Translations under genes and position numbers: made by a program
The notes under the pieces: generated by a model
Told to the model about the DNA's origin: nothing
The model's database searches: none
What the model saw: the letters and a program-made list of their open reading frames with translations, nothing else
Shown here: piece after piece, positions 56,347 to 64,000 of the stretch
Position numbering within the stretch: position 1 is the first letter of the stretch
How the letters are laid out: each line of letters opens with the position of its first letter
Assembly (NCBI GenBank): GCA_002205965.3
Contig: NADL03000005.1
Location: forward strand, 930,001 to 994,000
Source of the DNA: Kappaphycus alvarezii
Taxonomy: Eukaryota; Rhodophyta; Florideophyceae; Gigartinales; Solieriaceae
Reading direction: 5' to 3'
DNA length: 64,000 nucleotides

Positions 56347-56393
56347 CACAAATCCAGACACCAAATTTCAGAAATTTGGTGTCTGGATTTGTG
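56347..56393. repeat. 22-bp perfect hairpin near the right Harbinger end
   Basis: The arm 56347-56368 (starting CACAAATCCAGACACC) and its exact complement 56372-56393 are separated by CAG. GC-balanced, able to form a near-perfect cruciform. Confidence 0.9.
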
Positions 56394-56587
56394 TAACCAC
56401 GCCTATTTTGACCTATTTTCTGTACCGGTGGGAGTTGGCCTTGACCTATTTTCAAAAAATAGGTATTTGGTCAACCGGTGGGACCGCTCTTAGGGTTCAA
56501 TTAGTACGTGGCACGTACACGTGTATTGTCAGCAAAGAGCATTATCACGTACAGTAGTATTCTGTCAGCAACGTACCTAGTTTGCAT

Positions 56588-57055
56588 TTAGAGCCCCGCA
56601 AAGGTCCATATAAAGCGCCCCTGACCTGGTCTCCAGGTCCAGACAGGCATCAGTGATTGTGTTACTATCAGTCCTGGTACGTGCTTTACGACTCCATTGT
56701 CAAGTTGTAACATGTTATGGTATGTGTGGATGGTGTGGGTGGGTTGGTTTGGGTTGGGGGTGGTGGTGGTTGTCAGTTTTGTTTGTGAGATGCAAGGAGG
56801 ATTTGGAATACCGACGGTGTAGGGATTGTGCATGAGTATTGCTGCCGGTTGGACTATTTTATGTTTGATGAGCATGGCGATCGACTTTAGCATGAATGCA
56901 TCCGAGAGTAGAGATGCGAGAAGATATGCGTACGCCCAGAGTTTTGGCGGTTGATTTACGGCCTGCTGTCCTTTTAGGTGGAGGACTCCAACGAGGGAGG
57001 CGACGAGTGCCAAAGGCCCGTAGTCGAAGAATACTATCCTCAGACGTTGTTGCAA
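56588..57055 (-). CDS. unknown hydrophobic ORF
   Basis: TTG-initiated frame. The first about 90 codons (57055-56790) look protein-like: RIVFFDYGPLALVASLVGVL, KLWAYAYLLASLLSDAFMLK, SIAMLIKHKIVQPAAIL, possibly two membrane helices. The remainder is translation of a T/P-rich repeat and the antisense LTR, so only the first part could be real. Adjacent frames upstream (57394-57182) may be an earlier exon or decayed part. Not recognised. Confidence 0.25.
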   Translation of the reverse strand: MQQRLRIVFFDYGPLALVASLVGVLHLKGQQAVNQPPKLWAYAYLLASLLSDAFMLKSIAMLIKHKIVQPAAILMHNPYTVGIPNPPCISQTKLTTTTTPNPNQPTHTIHTYHNMLQLDNGVVKHVPGLIVTQSLMPVWTWRPGQGRFIWTFAGL

Positions 57056-57586
57056 ACGTTGTGATTGGACCGTGGTTGGAGAATTTTAGCTGCGGTTGTG
57101 AGTGGTGTTGGGTGTGGGAATGGTGTAGTGAGTTGAGAGACAGTTGAGAGGCAAGATTTGCGGATGGGAACAAGGTGGGCTTTATGGAACGTACCACAGA
57201 GCGACTGGACGCGATAAGTCTAGGCCTGCAAGTTTTAGTTGATCAAGAAGGAGGGTGGAGTATATGGGTTGTTTGAACGACGATGTGGGTATGGCGTCGC
57301 GGTGGGTGACGATCGACAACAAGTATTGGGTCGTCGGTGGCGTTGGAATTCCGTAGCATGGAAGCGCCCTGTAGCCCAGCTTCGCCAGCATCAAGTCGTA
57401 CGAGGTAGGACGATTTCAATTTGGGGTTGGATGATGGAGGAAAGTGCTATAAATGAATACTGTGACTCGGAAAAAAGAGGCCGAGGGGAGGGGAGGGGAG
57501 AGGGCCGACGAAATGGTAATATGATCTTCTCTCACCCCATCTCCCACACAGGCAAAAGCAGGGACGCAGCGGGAATGTCAACCACG
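57056..57586. other. unassigned sequence
   Basis: Possible upstream part of the preceding unknown ORF on the minus strand; otherwise nothing recognised. A GGGGA-rich short tract lies at 57482-57506. Confidence 0.35.
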
Positions 57587-57620
57587 CCCCTTTGAAGGGA
57601 AGCGATCTCGTCACCTCCTT
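57587..57620 (+). repeat. left arm of an inverted flank duplication
   Basis: This 34-base arm begins CCCCTTTGAAGGG and ends TCACCTCCTT. It is the inverse of 59813-59845 with one base inserted. Its inner end (CCTCCTT, 57614-57620) coincides with the AAGGAGG present in the retroelement coding sequence. Confidence 0.85.
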
Positions 57621-59148
57621 AAATTCGATCGGATTGACCCGTTTGTCATATTCTCTCTTGGCTCTGGACCTTGAATTTTTCCTTGGACATATAAGCGGTG
57701 GTGAAGAAGTTTTAAGCGACTGGGAAGATCCTCCGGCTCGTCTTCAAAACAGGCTGTTTCCACTTCGCCCCAGGACTGGAATGCTTCAACCCCAAACATA
57801 GCCTTGTACGGCGTGATACCGGTCGCTGCGCACACGCCGGTATTGTACCGAAAACATGCTAAGGTGACGTGTTCATCCCAATCCTCCGTGCCGGTGGCCA
57901 TAAAACTCGCCAGGTCCTTCATAGGGGTACGGTTCCATCTCTCTACTGTGCCATTCGCTTGAGGATGAAACGGATATGCCTGCATTCTACCGATGCCCAA
58001 GAAATCAGTCAGACTTCTCACCACTGATCCAGTCAAGTTTGGACCCCCATCTGACATCAAGGTCTCCATCGGGCCGAATATCGAAATCCATTCGTCGATG
58101 AGCACTTTCGAAATAGTCTCAACCCTTTCATCCGGTATGGCCGTAGCCGTTACAAATCTTGTGAAGACATCAATTATTGCTAGAACTTTGATGTTACCGC
58201 TTGCCATGCGTGGAGTGATCGTCTGGATGTCAAAAGCGACCTGCTGAAACCTTCGTTTCGGATGAACCACCTCCAAAGGAGCCTGTCGGGCTGGATTACG
58301 CTCCCGTCCTACTGTGCACTGCAGACAGTTCCTCAGGAATGCAGACACATCACGCCGCATCCCCTTCCAGTAGTACCGAGGAAGCAACTTGCATATCGTT
58401 CGTCGGAGACCGTAGTGCCCATGCACTTGTGAACCATGGACCCATTTAAGGACCTCAGGCACTAATGACTTTGGCGTCACAATGGGAACCTCACCTCTTC
58501 CGGAGTATCGCAGAACCCCGTCTTCATCCACCAAGAACTTATCCTGCGATCGTGCGTAGGCCTGCAGATCCCCAAACTCTGCGATCTGCGTCTCCCGCAA
58601 TCGCTGTTTATCTGGCGGGTATCGTTTGTGGTCGTGCTCTGGTGTTCTGCCCTGATGTTCTTCTACAAGTCTCGAAATGGCTTTTTCCCTGCCTCCTCCC
58701 TAGCCCGCTCCAAACTCTTGGAATCAATTTCCCCGTAGCACCTCTGGTATAGGGGCTTCGGGACTGCGTCCCGGCTCAGGGTTTCTGGGACAACTAGTTC
58801 TGGTCCGCTACGGTGCTCTATATTGAAGTCAAAATCCGTATGGGCTTCTTCTGTGTTGACTTCCGCAGAATGACCCCTTGGAAGCCCTTTTATCTGTCCG
58901 AACTTACTGGTAAGCTGAACCATCTCCTTTAGTACGGTCGAAATGCCATTGACCGCCCCACGAAGTTCCTCCATTACCTCAACAGTGCACTGACTGTCTT
59001 GTGGCGTGGCTTCTCCTTTGATTTCATCCTCTGCGTGATGCATAACCGAGTCTTGAGGAATCGAATCTCCTAGCTGAAGCTCAGCACCTTCCTGACTTTG
59101 GTCCGGCATTTCTGAATTTGGATTCGCTCTTGTTCCCGGGCGAACCAT
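57611..59148 (-). pseudogene. deleted gag-integrase polyprotein, copy 2
   Basis: From ATG at 59148, gag N-terminus, ELRGAVNGISTVLKEMVQL, and RNase H exit (FNIEHRSGPELVVPETLSRD) are in one frame here, unlike copy 1. A 1-base deletion near 58682 (GGGAAAAAGCC versus GGGAAAGAAGCC) then breaks it before the integrase. The integrase frame runs to 57611 with an intact zinc module and D, D, E residues (AFDIQTITPRM, LMSDGGPNLTG, NGTVERWNRT) and FGVEAFQSWGEVETACFEDE. It ends where the element is cut off. Very few amino-acid differences from copy 1 (for example GTEDWDE versus GTKDWDE). Confidence 0.85.
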
Positions 59149-59812
59149 GTTTCTTTCCTTAGGCGAAACTTGACCTTCTCAGTCAGCAGGTTGCGACCCT
59201 GGCTCTGACTTCGACTTTTTCCGAGGATGTATCCTCTTGAACCGGCGAATTATCGCCTCGTGCGCACAAACTTCTTCCCGGGAGTCCCCTCCCTTATTGT
59301 CAGCTTATAGCCCTTGTTTAACGTGCCTACGAGAAGTCTAGATCCCGTGAATCCGAAAAGTGCCCTTCGCGGACGCACCAAGAAGATGATTTCTTCAAGT
59401 AAGGCTGGTCTTGCCTCGGACGTTAGATGCCGTCCCAGATTCTGAAGACTTTCGTACCTTGATTGCACCCTCGCAATGACTAGCTCGGGTATTCGTGCTG
59501 GTAAAATCGATTTTATGTTACAGCTTACTGCGAAGACTGTAAAGCACGGATCAGGTTGCTTTTCACACGAACACTGATGCCTCTCTGGGCCTGGAGACCA
59601 GGCCAGGGGCACTTTATATAGAATAGCGAGGTGCTGTAAAGTCACTAATGTACTACCGAACTGTGCACTAAAATGCATCAAATGCAGTAATTGAATCGAA
59701 TGCCGTAGTTGCATTGACCCGAATGCATTAATGCAGTAGTCCATAATACAACTGCCACTGTACTAGACTGACAATACACGTGCACATGCCACGTACTAAT
59801 TGAGCCGTAACA
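57614..59812 (-). mobile_element. chromovirus B copy 2 (deleted and 3'-truncated)
   Basis: Minus strand: LTR 59812-59516, leader, deleted gag-integrase frame, truncated in the integrase C-terminus at AATTTAAGGAGG. Nearly identical to 46581-49240 including the internal deletion junction. It is bounded by a 33-34 bp inverted repeat of flank sequence and lacks a 3' LTR. Confidence 0.9.
59516..59812 (-). repeat. 5' LTR of chromovirus B copy 2
   Basis: 297 bp, TGTTACGGCTC...GCTGTAACA on the minus strand, with TATATAAAGTGCCCC and the GGCCTGG hairpin (59588-59604). Near-identical to 60658-60955. Confidence 0.9.
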
Positions 59813-59845
59813 AAGGAGGTGACGAGATCGCTTCCTTCAAAGGGG
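59813..59845 (+). repeat. right arm of the inverted flank duplication
   Basis: AAGGAGGTGACGAGATCGCT followed by TCCTTCAAAGGGG, directly abutting the LTR end and complementary to 57587-57620. Confidence 0.85.
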
Positions 59846-60042
59846 TGCGGCGACTCCAGCTCTCCCGGACAGAAACGTACAGTGTAAAACAAAGGGAAAG
59901 GAGATTTGGAGAGAAGGTTGGAATTGGCCAACAATGTAATGTTTGATCTAAAATTGAAATCGGTCAGCATTTACGAGGGCCGCTACGGAAGTGGCAGGGC
60001 TCTACTGGCCAAGAAGGCTACATAAGCAAGGAGGTTTCTGCG

Positions 60043-60559
60043 GTGCAGAGCCTGAATTCACCGCAGAACATCAGGATGGCTGAGCAGGAGATCCGGGCAG
60101 CATACGAGGCGGTGATAGAAGGGAAAAAATTCATGATGAGGGTGAGTAGGGAACTCGCGAAAGTGGAACGCTTTATTAGAAAGGTGGTGCGGGAGGTGTC
60201 TGGCCGAAGAAGTGGAGGAGGTGCAGTTCGTGAGAGAAATTAGGGGCAAGAAGAAGGGGTGGGATTACAGCAGTCTAGTGGTCGACGAATGGGACAAAAA
60301 GTATCAGGGACCGCAAGAGGAACAGGAAACGCGAAAGGAACCAGAGAAAAAGAAGGCACGTATTCTCAGGAACATCCAGAAGCTGCTCCATTGGGAAACC
60401 CGGATGCGCAATCGCAAGCAGTCAACCCAGCACGCAGCCCGGACCAAATACCGCAGACGTCCAAGCTGGCCTGTAGGGCAGATTTGGGTTTGGAATCGAA
60501 GGGGAGATCGGAAAATACTGCCTGAGTCGATGCCTGATGTGATTGAATTTGTCTCGTGA
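60043..60559 (+). pseudogene. charged coiled-coil protein remnant (retroelement 3' ORF?)
   Basis: Frame 1 (from 60043) reads NIRMAEQEIRAAYEAVIEGK, KFMMRVSRELAKVERFIRKV. After about 60210 the coding-like signal moves to another frame: EVQFVREIRGKKKGWDYSSL, VVDEWDKKYQGPQEEQETRK, KKARILRNIQKLLHWETRMR. Both parts are strongly charged and helical, so a single protein split by a frameshift is likely. It precedes a B-type LTR by about 100 bases and so may be a gag-like or accessory product of that element. No named domain. Confidence 0.4.
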
Positions 60560-60657
60560 TTTTTTTCGATTTTTTTGATTTAAATGTGTGTGTGTTTCAA
60601 GTTGATATTTTATTTTTCGTGTGATGTACTGTACGCGAGGAGTGCACAAGGTACGAA

Positions 60658-60955
60658 TGTTACGGCTCAATTAGTACGTGGCATGTGCACGTGTATTGTC
60701 AGTCTAGTACAGTGGCAGTTGCATTATGGGACTACTGCATTAATGCATTCGGGTCAAATGCAACTACGGCATTCGATTCAATTACTGCATTTGATGCATT
60801 TTAGTGCACAGTTCGGTAGTACATTAGTGACTTTACAGCACCTTGCTAGTCTATATAAAGTACCCTGGCCTGGTCTCCAGGCCCAGAGAGGCATCAGTGT
60901 TCGTGTGACAAGCAACCTGATCCGTGCTTTACAGTCTTCGCAGTAAGCTGTAACA
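60658..60955 (+). repeat. B-family LTR (3' or solo)
   Basis: 298 bp, TGTTACGGCTC...GCTGTAACA, near-identical to 59516-59812 (inverse) and to the joined 46581-47335. It is preceded by GTACGCGAGGAGTGCACAAG, GTACGAA, the 3' internal end also seen before 52872, so it is probably a 3' LTR whose 5' part was lost. Flanks (ACGAA / GTACT) do not match. TATA box at about 60852, hairpin at 60867-60883. Confidence 0.9.
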
Positions 60956-61412
60956 GTACTGTACTGTTACGTCTGCTTCCAAAAGTTAGCCAAAATTGTT
61001 TGACCAAGTTAAGTTTTCACAATCTGATGTCCTTCCGTGGTCCAGAGCCCGGAAGTACAGGCGTTTGTACTAAGGTTGTGGGGTAAATGTCAAAAATACA
61101 TGTACCTTGTACATAAAAATTACAGTAATTTTAGAACCCGTGTTACGTCGGCACACCGGTACATATTTGTAAATTTTAATTGGCCAGAGTTATAAAATAC
61201 GTGAAACATATAAAAGGTTCTTTGGGGCGGTACAAGAACATTAAAATTTCCACATGTACCAGGTACATGCAATTTTTTTCAAAAAAAGCGCATGACATAG
61301 GTACATTAGAAGAAACTTTACTTCATTGAGTATCTATCGTGTACATGTAATAACATGTACCAGGTATAAGTACAAATTGGTTATATTTCCACATGTACTA
61401 GTATCTGACTCA
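60956..61412. other. AT-rich, ACATGTACCAGGTACATG-like motifs
   Basis: No gene. Repeated CATGTACCAGGTA / GTACATGTA motifs (about 61253, 61341-61360, 61390), overlapping short palindromes. Confidence 0.4.
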
Positions 61413-61487
61413 AACCATGTGATCTAATGGGTGAAAACCCGGTCCGTAACTGGAAGCACGTGAGTTCAATTCCAAAAGGGTGCATCG
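61413..61487 (+). repeat. tRNA-like sequence, possible SINE head
   Basis: TGTGATCTAATGGGTGAAAA resembles an A box, and GAGTTCAATTCC matches 9 of 11 of the B-box GGTTCGANTCC, at tRNA-like spacing, with GGGTGCATCGCC following. The arms do not fold convincingly, so it is a tRNA-derived repeat at best. Confidence 0.4.
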
Positions 61488-61773
61488 CCAAAACTGCACG
61501 TCAATGCAGGTCACAGAAAACAAGGGAATGTCGTTTGGAGTTAAATTCTAGTCTTAGGATTCGCCTTGGCTTTATTTGCAGCTATATATTTCCCATCCTG
61601 GCAATTGGAAATAGCTTCCATAGCCAAGGTACCAAAGGCGAGGATTTGAAATTAAACGTCGTTCATTGTAAATGACCAGATGTCAGTACCGGGAACTATG
61701 CGATAGGGAGTTTTATGGCGGGTAAGCACTTCTTTTACTCCTCATCAGTATTTTGTTCATTGACATCATTATC

Positions 61774-63932
61774 TTATATCTTCAACAGGTAATCGCTAAA
61801 CTGGTCCACCAACTTGATTTGAGTAAAAACATTAGTGACGTCGTCATAGTTCTTAACAATTGTAATCACGTTGTTGAAATTGTTTGTGGAAATGCGGTTA
61901 CGAAGTGGGCTGCAAACGCAACCAGCCAGGCTGAATATGCCCTCATTTTCAATCTGAGTGGCTGGAATACCTAAAAATAAGTTGCACCGCTTTACTACAG
62001 TTGGAAACAGTGCTTGCTTCTTGTATATCCATTCGTATTTGTTACTAATTTTTTGAAAGAGTTCACATCGAAGCAGTCGGAGTTCTGAAACCATTGACTC
62101 CGGAATTGCATTAAATTCATCTCCCTTTTCATTACTCACAAAGCAGTCTTCCACTTCTTCATTTCTCGGAGAATCGGAAGTAGCACCATCAGCGGTGTCC
62201 ACATCCAAAACTGCAAAATTGTCTTTGTCTGCATGCATACTTACCATTAGTGGAACAATCACTTTTTCGTCATAGATTTTTTCCAAAGCTCTAGCTCTTC
62301 TGGTATCATTTTGCCCAAGACGCATCAATGTAGACTTCAAATCCTTAAACTCCGGGTCGAAGACCGCAACAAGATAATGATGAACGTAAGCGCCATTAAG
62401 AGATCGAAATTCAAAGAAAGGATCGAGAACGTCGGTAAAAGACTCAACAACATGACGACATTTTGGCCTGGTATATTCCTAACTGTGCGTCAAAGTAGTC
62501 TGCCGGAACTGGTACCACAGTCTTACAATTTTTCTTAATATCAAATAAAAATCTGCAAAATGGGAAACAGCCTCATTATAGTGCAGGTATTCTTTTGGCT
62601 TTTCAGACAAGAGAAATGAAGCTGCTCAAGGGTATCAACGATACACTGTAAAATTTCTCATATCTCTGAACTCGGAACGCGATTTCGAAGATTACGGTCA
62701 TGTTGAGTACCAAAAATTTCCGAGCAACTTCCTTGTACGAGAGCATTATTCGAAACGTTACAAGAACACTGACAAATCTAGTCTTCAGTGAGTAGGGATC
62801 AGCCTCAGGTTAACATTCACATATTTTCAAGCATCCAACCACGCCTCTCCCCTTTTTCTGATTTCTTCGTCCAAGTTATGCATTTTTGCAACGATTTTCG
62901 CACTTTTCTAATGTCAATTAGTGAGAGCCCTTCTGTGAAAACGCTCGAGAGAGCTGAATTATAAGCCCCAGATATTATGTGGGCAAAGCAAACACCACTG
63001 AAGCAGCTTCTAATCTCAGCAGGTCGAAAGGAAGTCTATGATCTGGCAATATTCGTGCATGCTCTCAAATTCGACGCACCATCCTTGACACAAGCAAAGA
63101 TCTTCTCCGTTATTCCTAACTTGTCCAACTGTTCCCCAAAATGTCTTGTAGTGATTCCCTTCTGTACTATCACATTGGATCAATGACAGATGAACTCTTT
63201 TGGCCTCGAAACTACATCAAGTCCGTTGCTATCAGTACAAAGATACCTTCGCAGCCCCGACTCATCCAGAGGTCGAACTATATAGAAACTGATTCCAAAT
63301 TGGTTAACTGGGGTATCACAATGTCGTCTAAGACTTCTTTGAGAACTGTGGAATTTGACGTTGAAGAAATGTTTTCCAATCAGGAATAGACACCCTGGGG
63401 TTCAATAAGTGGGCATATTTGCGAAATTTCGGGTGATCTACAAATGAGAGGGAAGTCCAGCTTTTGACACCAACACAATGACTCTCTTGACTGCCTCTTG
63501 AGCAATATCTGAGTTCGGATTATTCTTCTGGTGTGTGTCAAGGTATGTTTGAATTTTCTTCTGTTTCTTTTGGAGGCCGTGCCGCTGACTGCGACTCTTC
63601 AAACTGCTTGAAAAGTTCGTTGTGGTTGTCTTTCAAATGCCGACGAAGTGCATTTTTCCCGTAGTTCCATGAAACTTCATCAGTCCTTTGCGATCTCGCT
63701 TGTTTTTTGAAGATGAAGCCGCGTGGTCTGGTGCGCAGACAGTACATTTATATGTGGTTTTGTCATGCTTCCTATAAAACGCCCATAGATTTGCCTTTTT
63801 CCCGGTCTGCTTGTTGATTGAAAAGTTTGGTGAGCAAGTGTAGGATTTCACGCGCAGACCGTTGGTGCGTACCGCTATTTCTTCGCGGTCGTTCATCTCT
63901 TCTTGAGGTGGTTGAGACTGTTGAGACTCCAT
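61774..63932 (-). pseudogene. hAT transposase (BED finger to dimerisation domain), decayed
   Basis: ATG at 63932 gives MESQQSQPPQEEMNDREE. The BED finger is split by a frameshift: LWAFYRKHDKTTYKCTVC then, in another frame, NALRRHLKDNHNELFKQF. Middle parts are broken (FAHIISGAYNSALSS near 62960). An open frame from 62478 reads VESFTDVLDPFFEFRSLNGA, VHHYLVAVFDPEFKDLKSTL (the hAT 'aLDPRFK' region) and ends with the dimerisation block CNLFLGIPATQIENEGIFSL, AGCVCSPLRNRIS, NNVITIVKNYDD (to 61774). It is an Ac/Tol-type hAT, distinct from the one at 25.9-28.2 kb. Multiple frameshifts, no terminal repeats recognised; the 5' end may lie beyond the window. Confidence 0.8.
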
Positions 63933-64000
63933 GTGTGATCGAATGAAAGGCGTGGTCCTGGTGATATTCGTAGTCACGATTCCGATGGAGCTTAAGAGCT

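Larger units (their letters stand above)
52877..56489 (+). mobile_element. complete PIF/Harbinger DNA transposon (3.6 kb)
   Basis: The terminal inverted repeats GAGCGTTCCCACCGGTTG (52877) and CAACCGGTGGGACCGCTC (ending 56489) pair 17 of 18. Both sides are followed inward by CAAATACCTATTTT-like sequence. TTA flanks both ends (52874-52876, 56490-56492), the 3-bp target duplication typical of Harbinger, and removing the element restores an LTR. It carries a transposase (+) and a Myb/NAM-like helper (-), convergent, 190 bp apart. Subterminal hairpins lie at 52893-52921 and 56347-56393. Confidence 0.95.
52872..56712 (+). repeat. diverged B-type LTR split by a Harbinger element
   Basis: TGTTA (52872-52876) plus GGGTTCAATTAGTACGTGGC... 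(56493-56712, ending GTTGTAACA) together form an LTR colinear with 60658-60955 (TGTTACGGCTCAATTAGTACG...). TATA box at about 56608. The hairpin GACCTGG-tct-CCAGGTC at 56623-56639 differs from the other LTRs by a paired change. Confidence 0.85.

Noticed and set aside
46581..60955. B copies 1 and 2 as the two arms of one segmental inverted duplication
   Set aside because: Only the retroelement is shared; outer flanks differ, and copy 2 stops within the integrase. Two separate events are simpler, although a search is needed to be sure.

Overview
This is a eukaryotic, transposon-dominated stretch with almost no intact genes. Three features suggest a florideophyte red alga, something like Chondrus: intron-poor gene remnants, a recurring LINE family whose ORF2 ends in a 'F-P-AFD-LG...I-R-LY-LS-IW' tail, and pervasive TACTGTACAGTA-type palindromes. 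That assignment is inference; no marker gene proves it. AT-rich, featureless stretches (about 1-6.2 kb, 19.4-24.3 kb, 38.2-45.1 kb) alternate with GC-richer, densely nested mobile DNA. Starts shown are ATG unless stated; many open frames in the window begin at GTG or TTG and are not convincing gene starts.

Layout. 6.2-10.4 kb: minisatellites and a foldback-like element with long terminal inverted repeats enclosing a Ty3/gypsy RNase H-integrase fragment. 11.4-16.5 kb: decayed LINE pieces around two host-type pseudogenes, a GT23 (alpha-1,6-fucosyltransferase-like) type II membrane enzyme and a BolA-like protein. 17.0-19.0 kb: a decayed two-gene PIF/Harbinger-like element (DDE transposase convergent with a PTG-motif partner). 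22.2-28.9 kb: an unknown fragment, LINE pieces, a 100-bp imperfect hairpin, a decayed BED-finger hAT transposase and a solo LTR. 29.8-38.2 kb: a complete but dead chromovirus (LTRs, 5-bp target duplication GTAAC, PBS, gag, protease, RT, RNase H, integrase, intact chromodomain) that has itself been invaded by LINE 3' ends, a tRNA-derived SINE, a C2H2 zinc-finger ORF region and a solo LTR. 45.1-47.3 kb: LINE ends, one inserted in an LTR with a perfect 17-bp target duplication. 46.6-60.9 kb: a second, young chromovirus family ('B') present twice in opposite orientation, both copies sharing one large internal deletion; downstream of the first copy lies a 631-bp tandem duplication packed with short hairpins. 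52.9-56.5 kb: a complete PIF/Harbinger transposon (TIRs, TTA target duplication, transposase with one frameshift, intact Myb/NAM-like partner) sitting inside a B-type LTR. 61.4-64 kb: a tRNA-like repeat and a second hAT pseudogene.

Working together: the two ORFs of each Harbinger element would act as nuclease plus DNA-binding helper, and only the 52.9-56.5 kb one looks recently active. The B elements lack capsid, protease, RT and most of RNase H, so they could move only with proteins supplied in trans. The most unusual structural signals are the hairpin array after the first B copy, a base-paired covariation in a hairpin just downstream of the B LTR TATA box, and an inverted 33-34 bp flank duplication around the second B copy.
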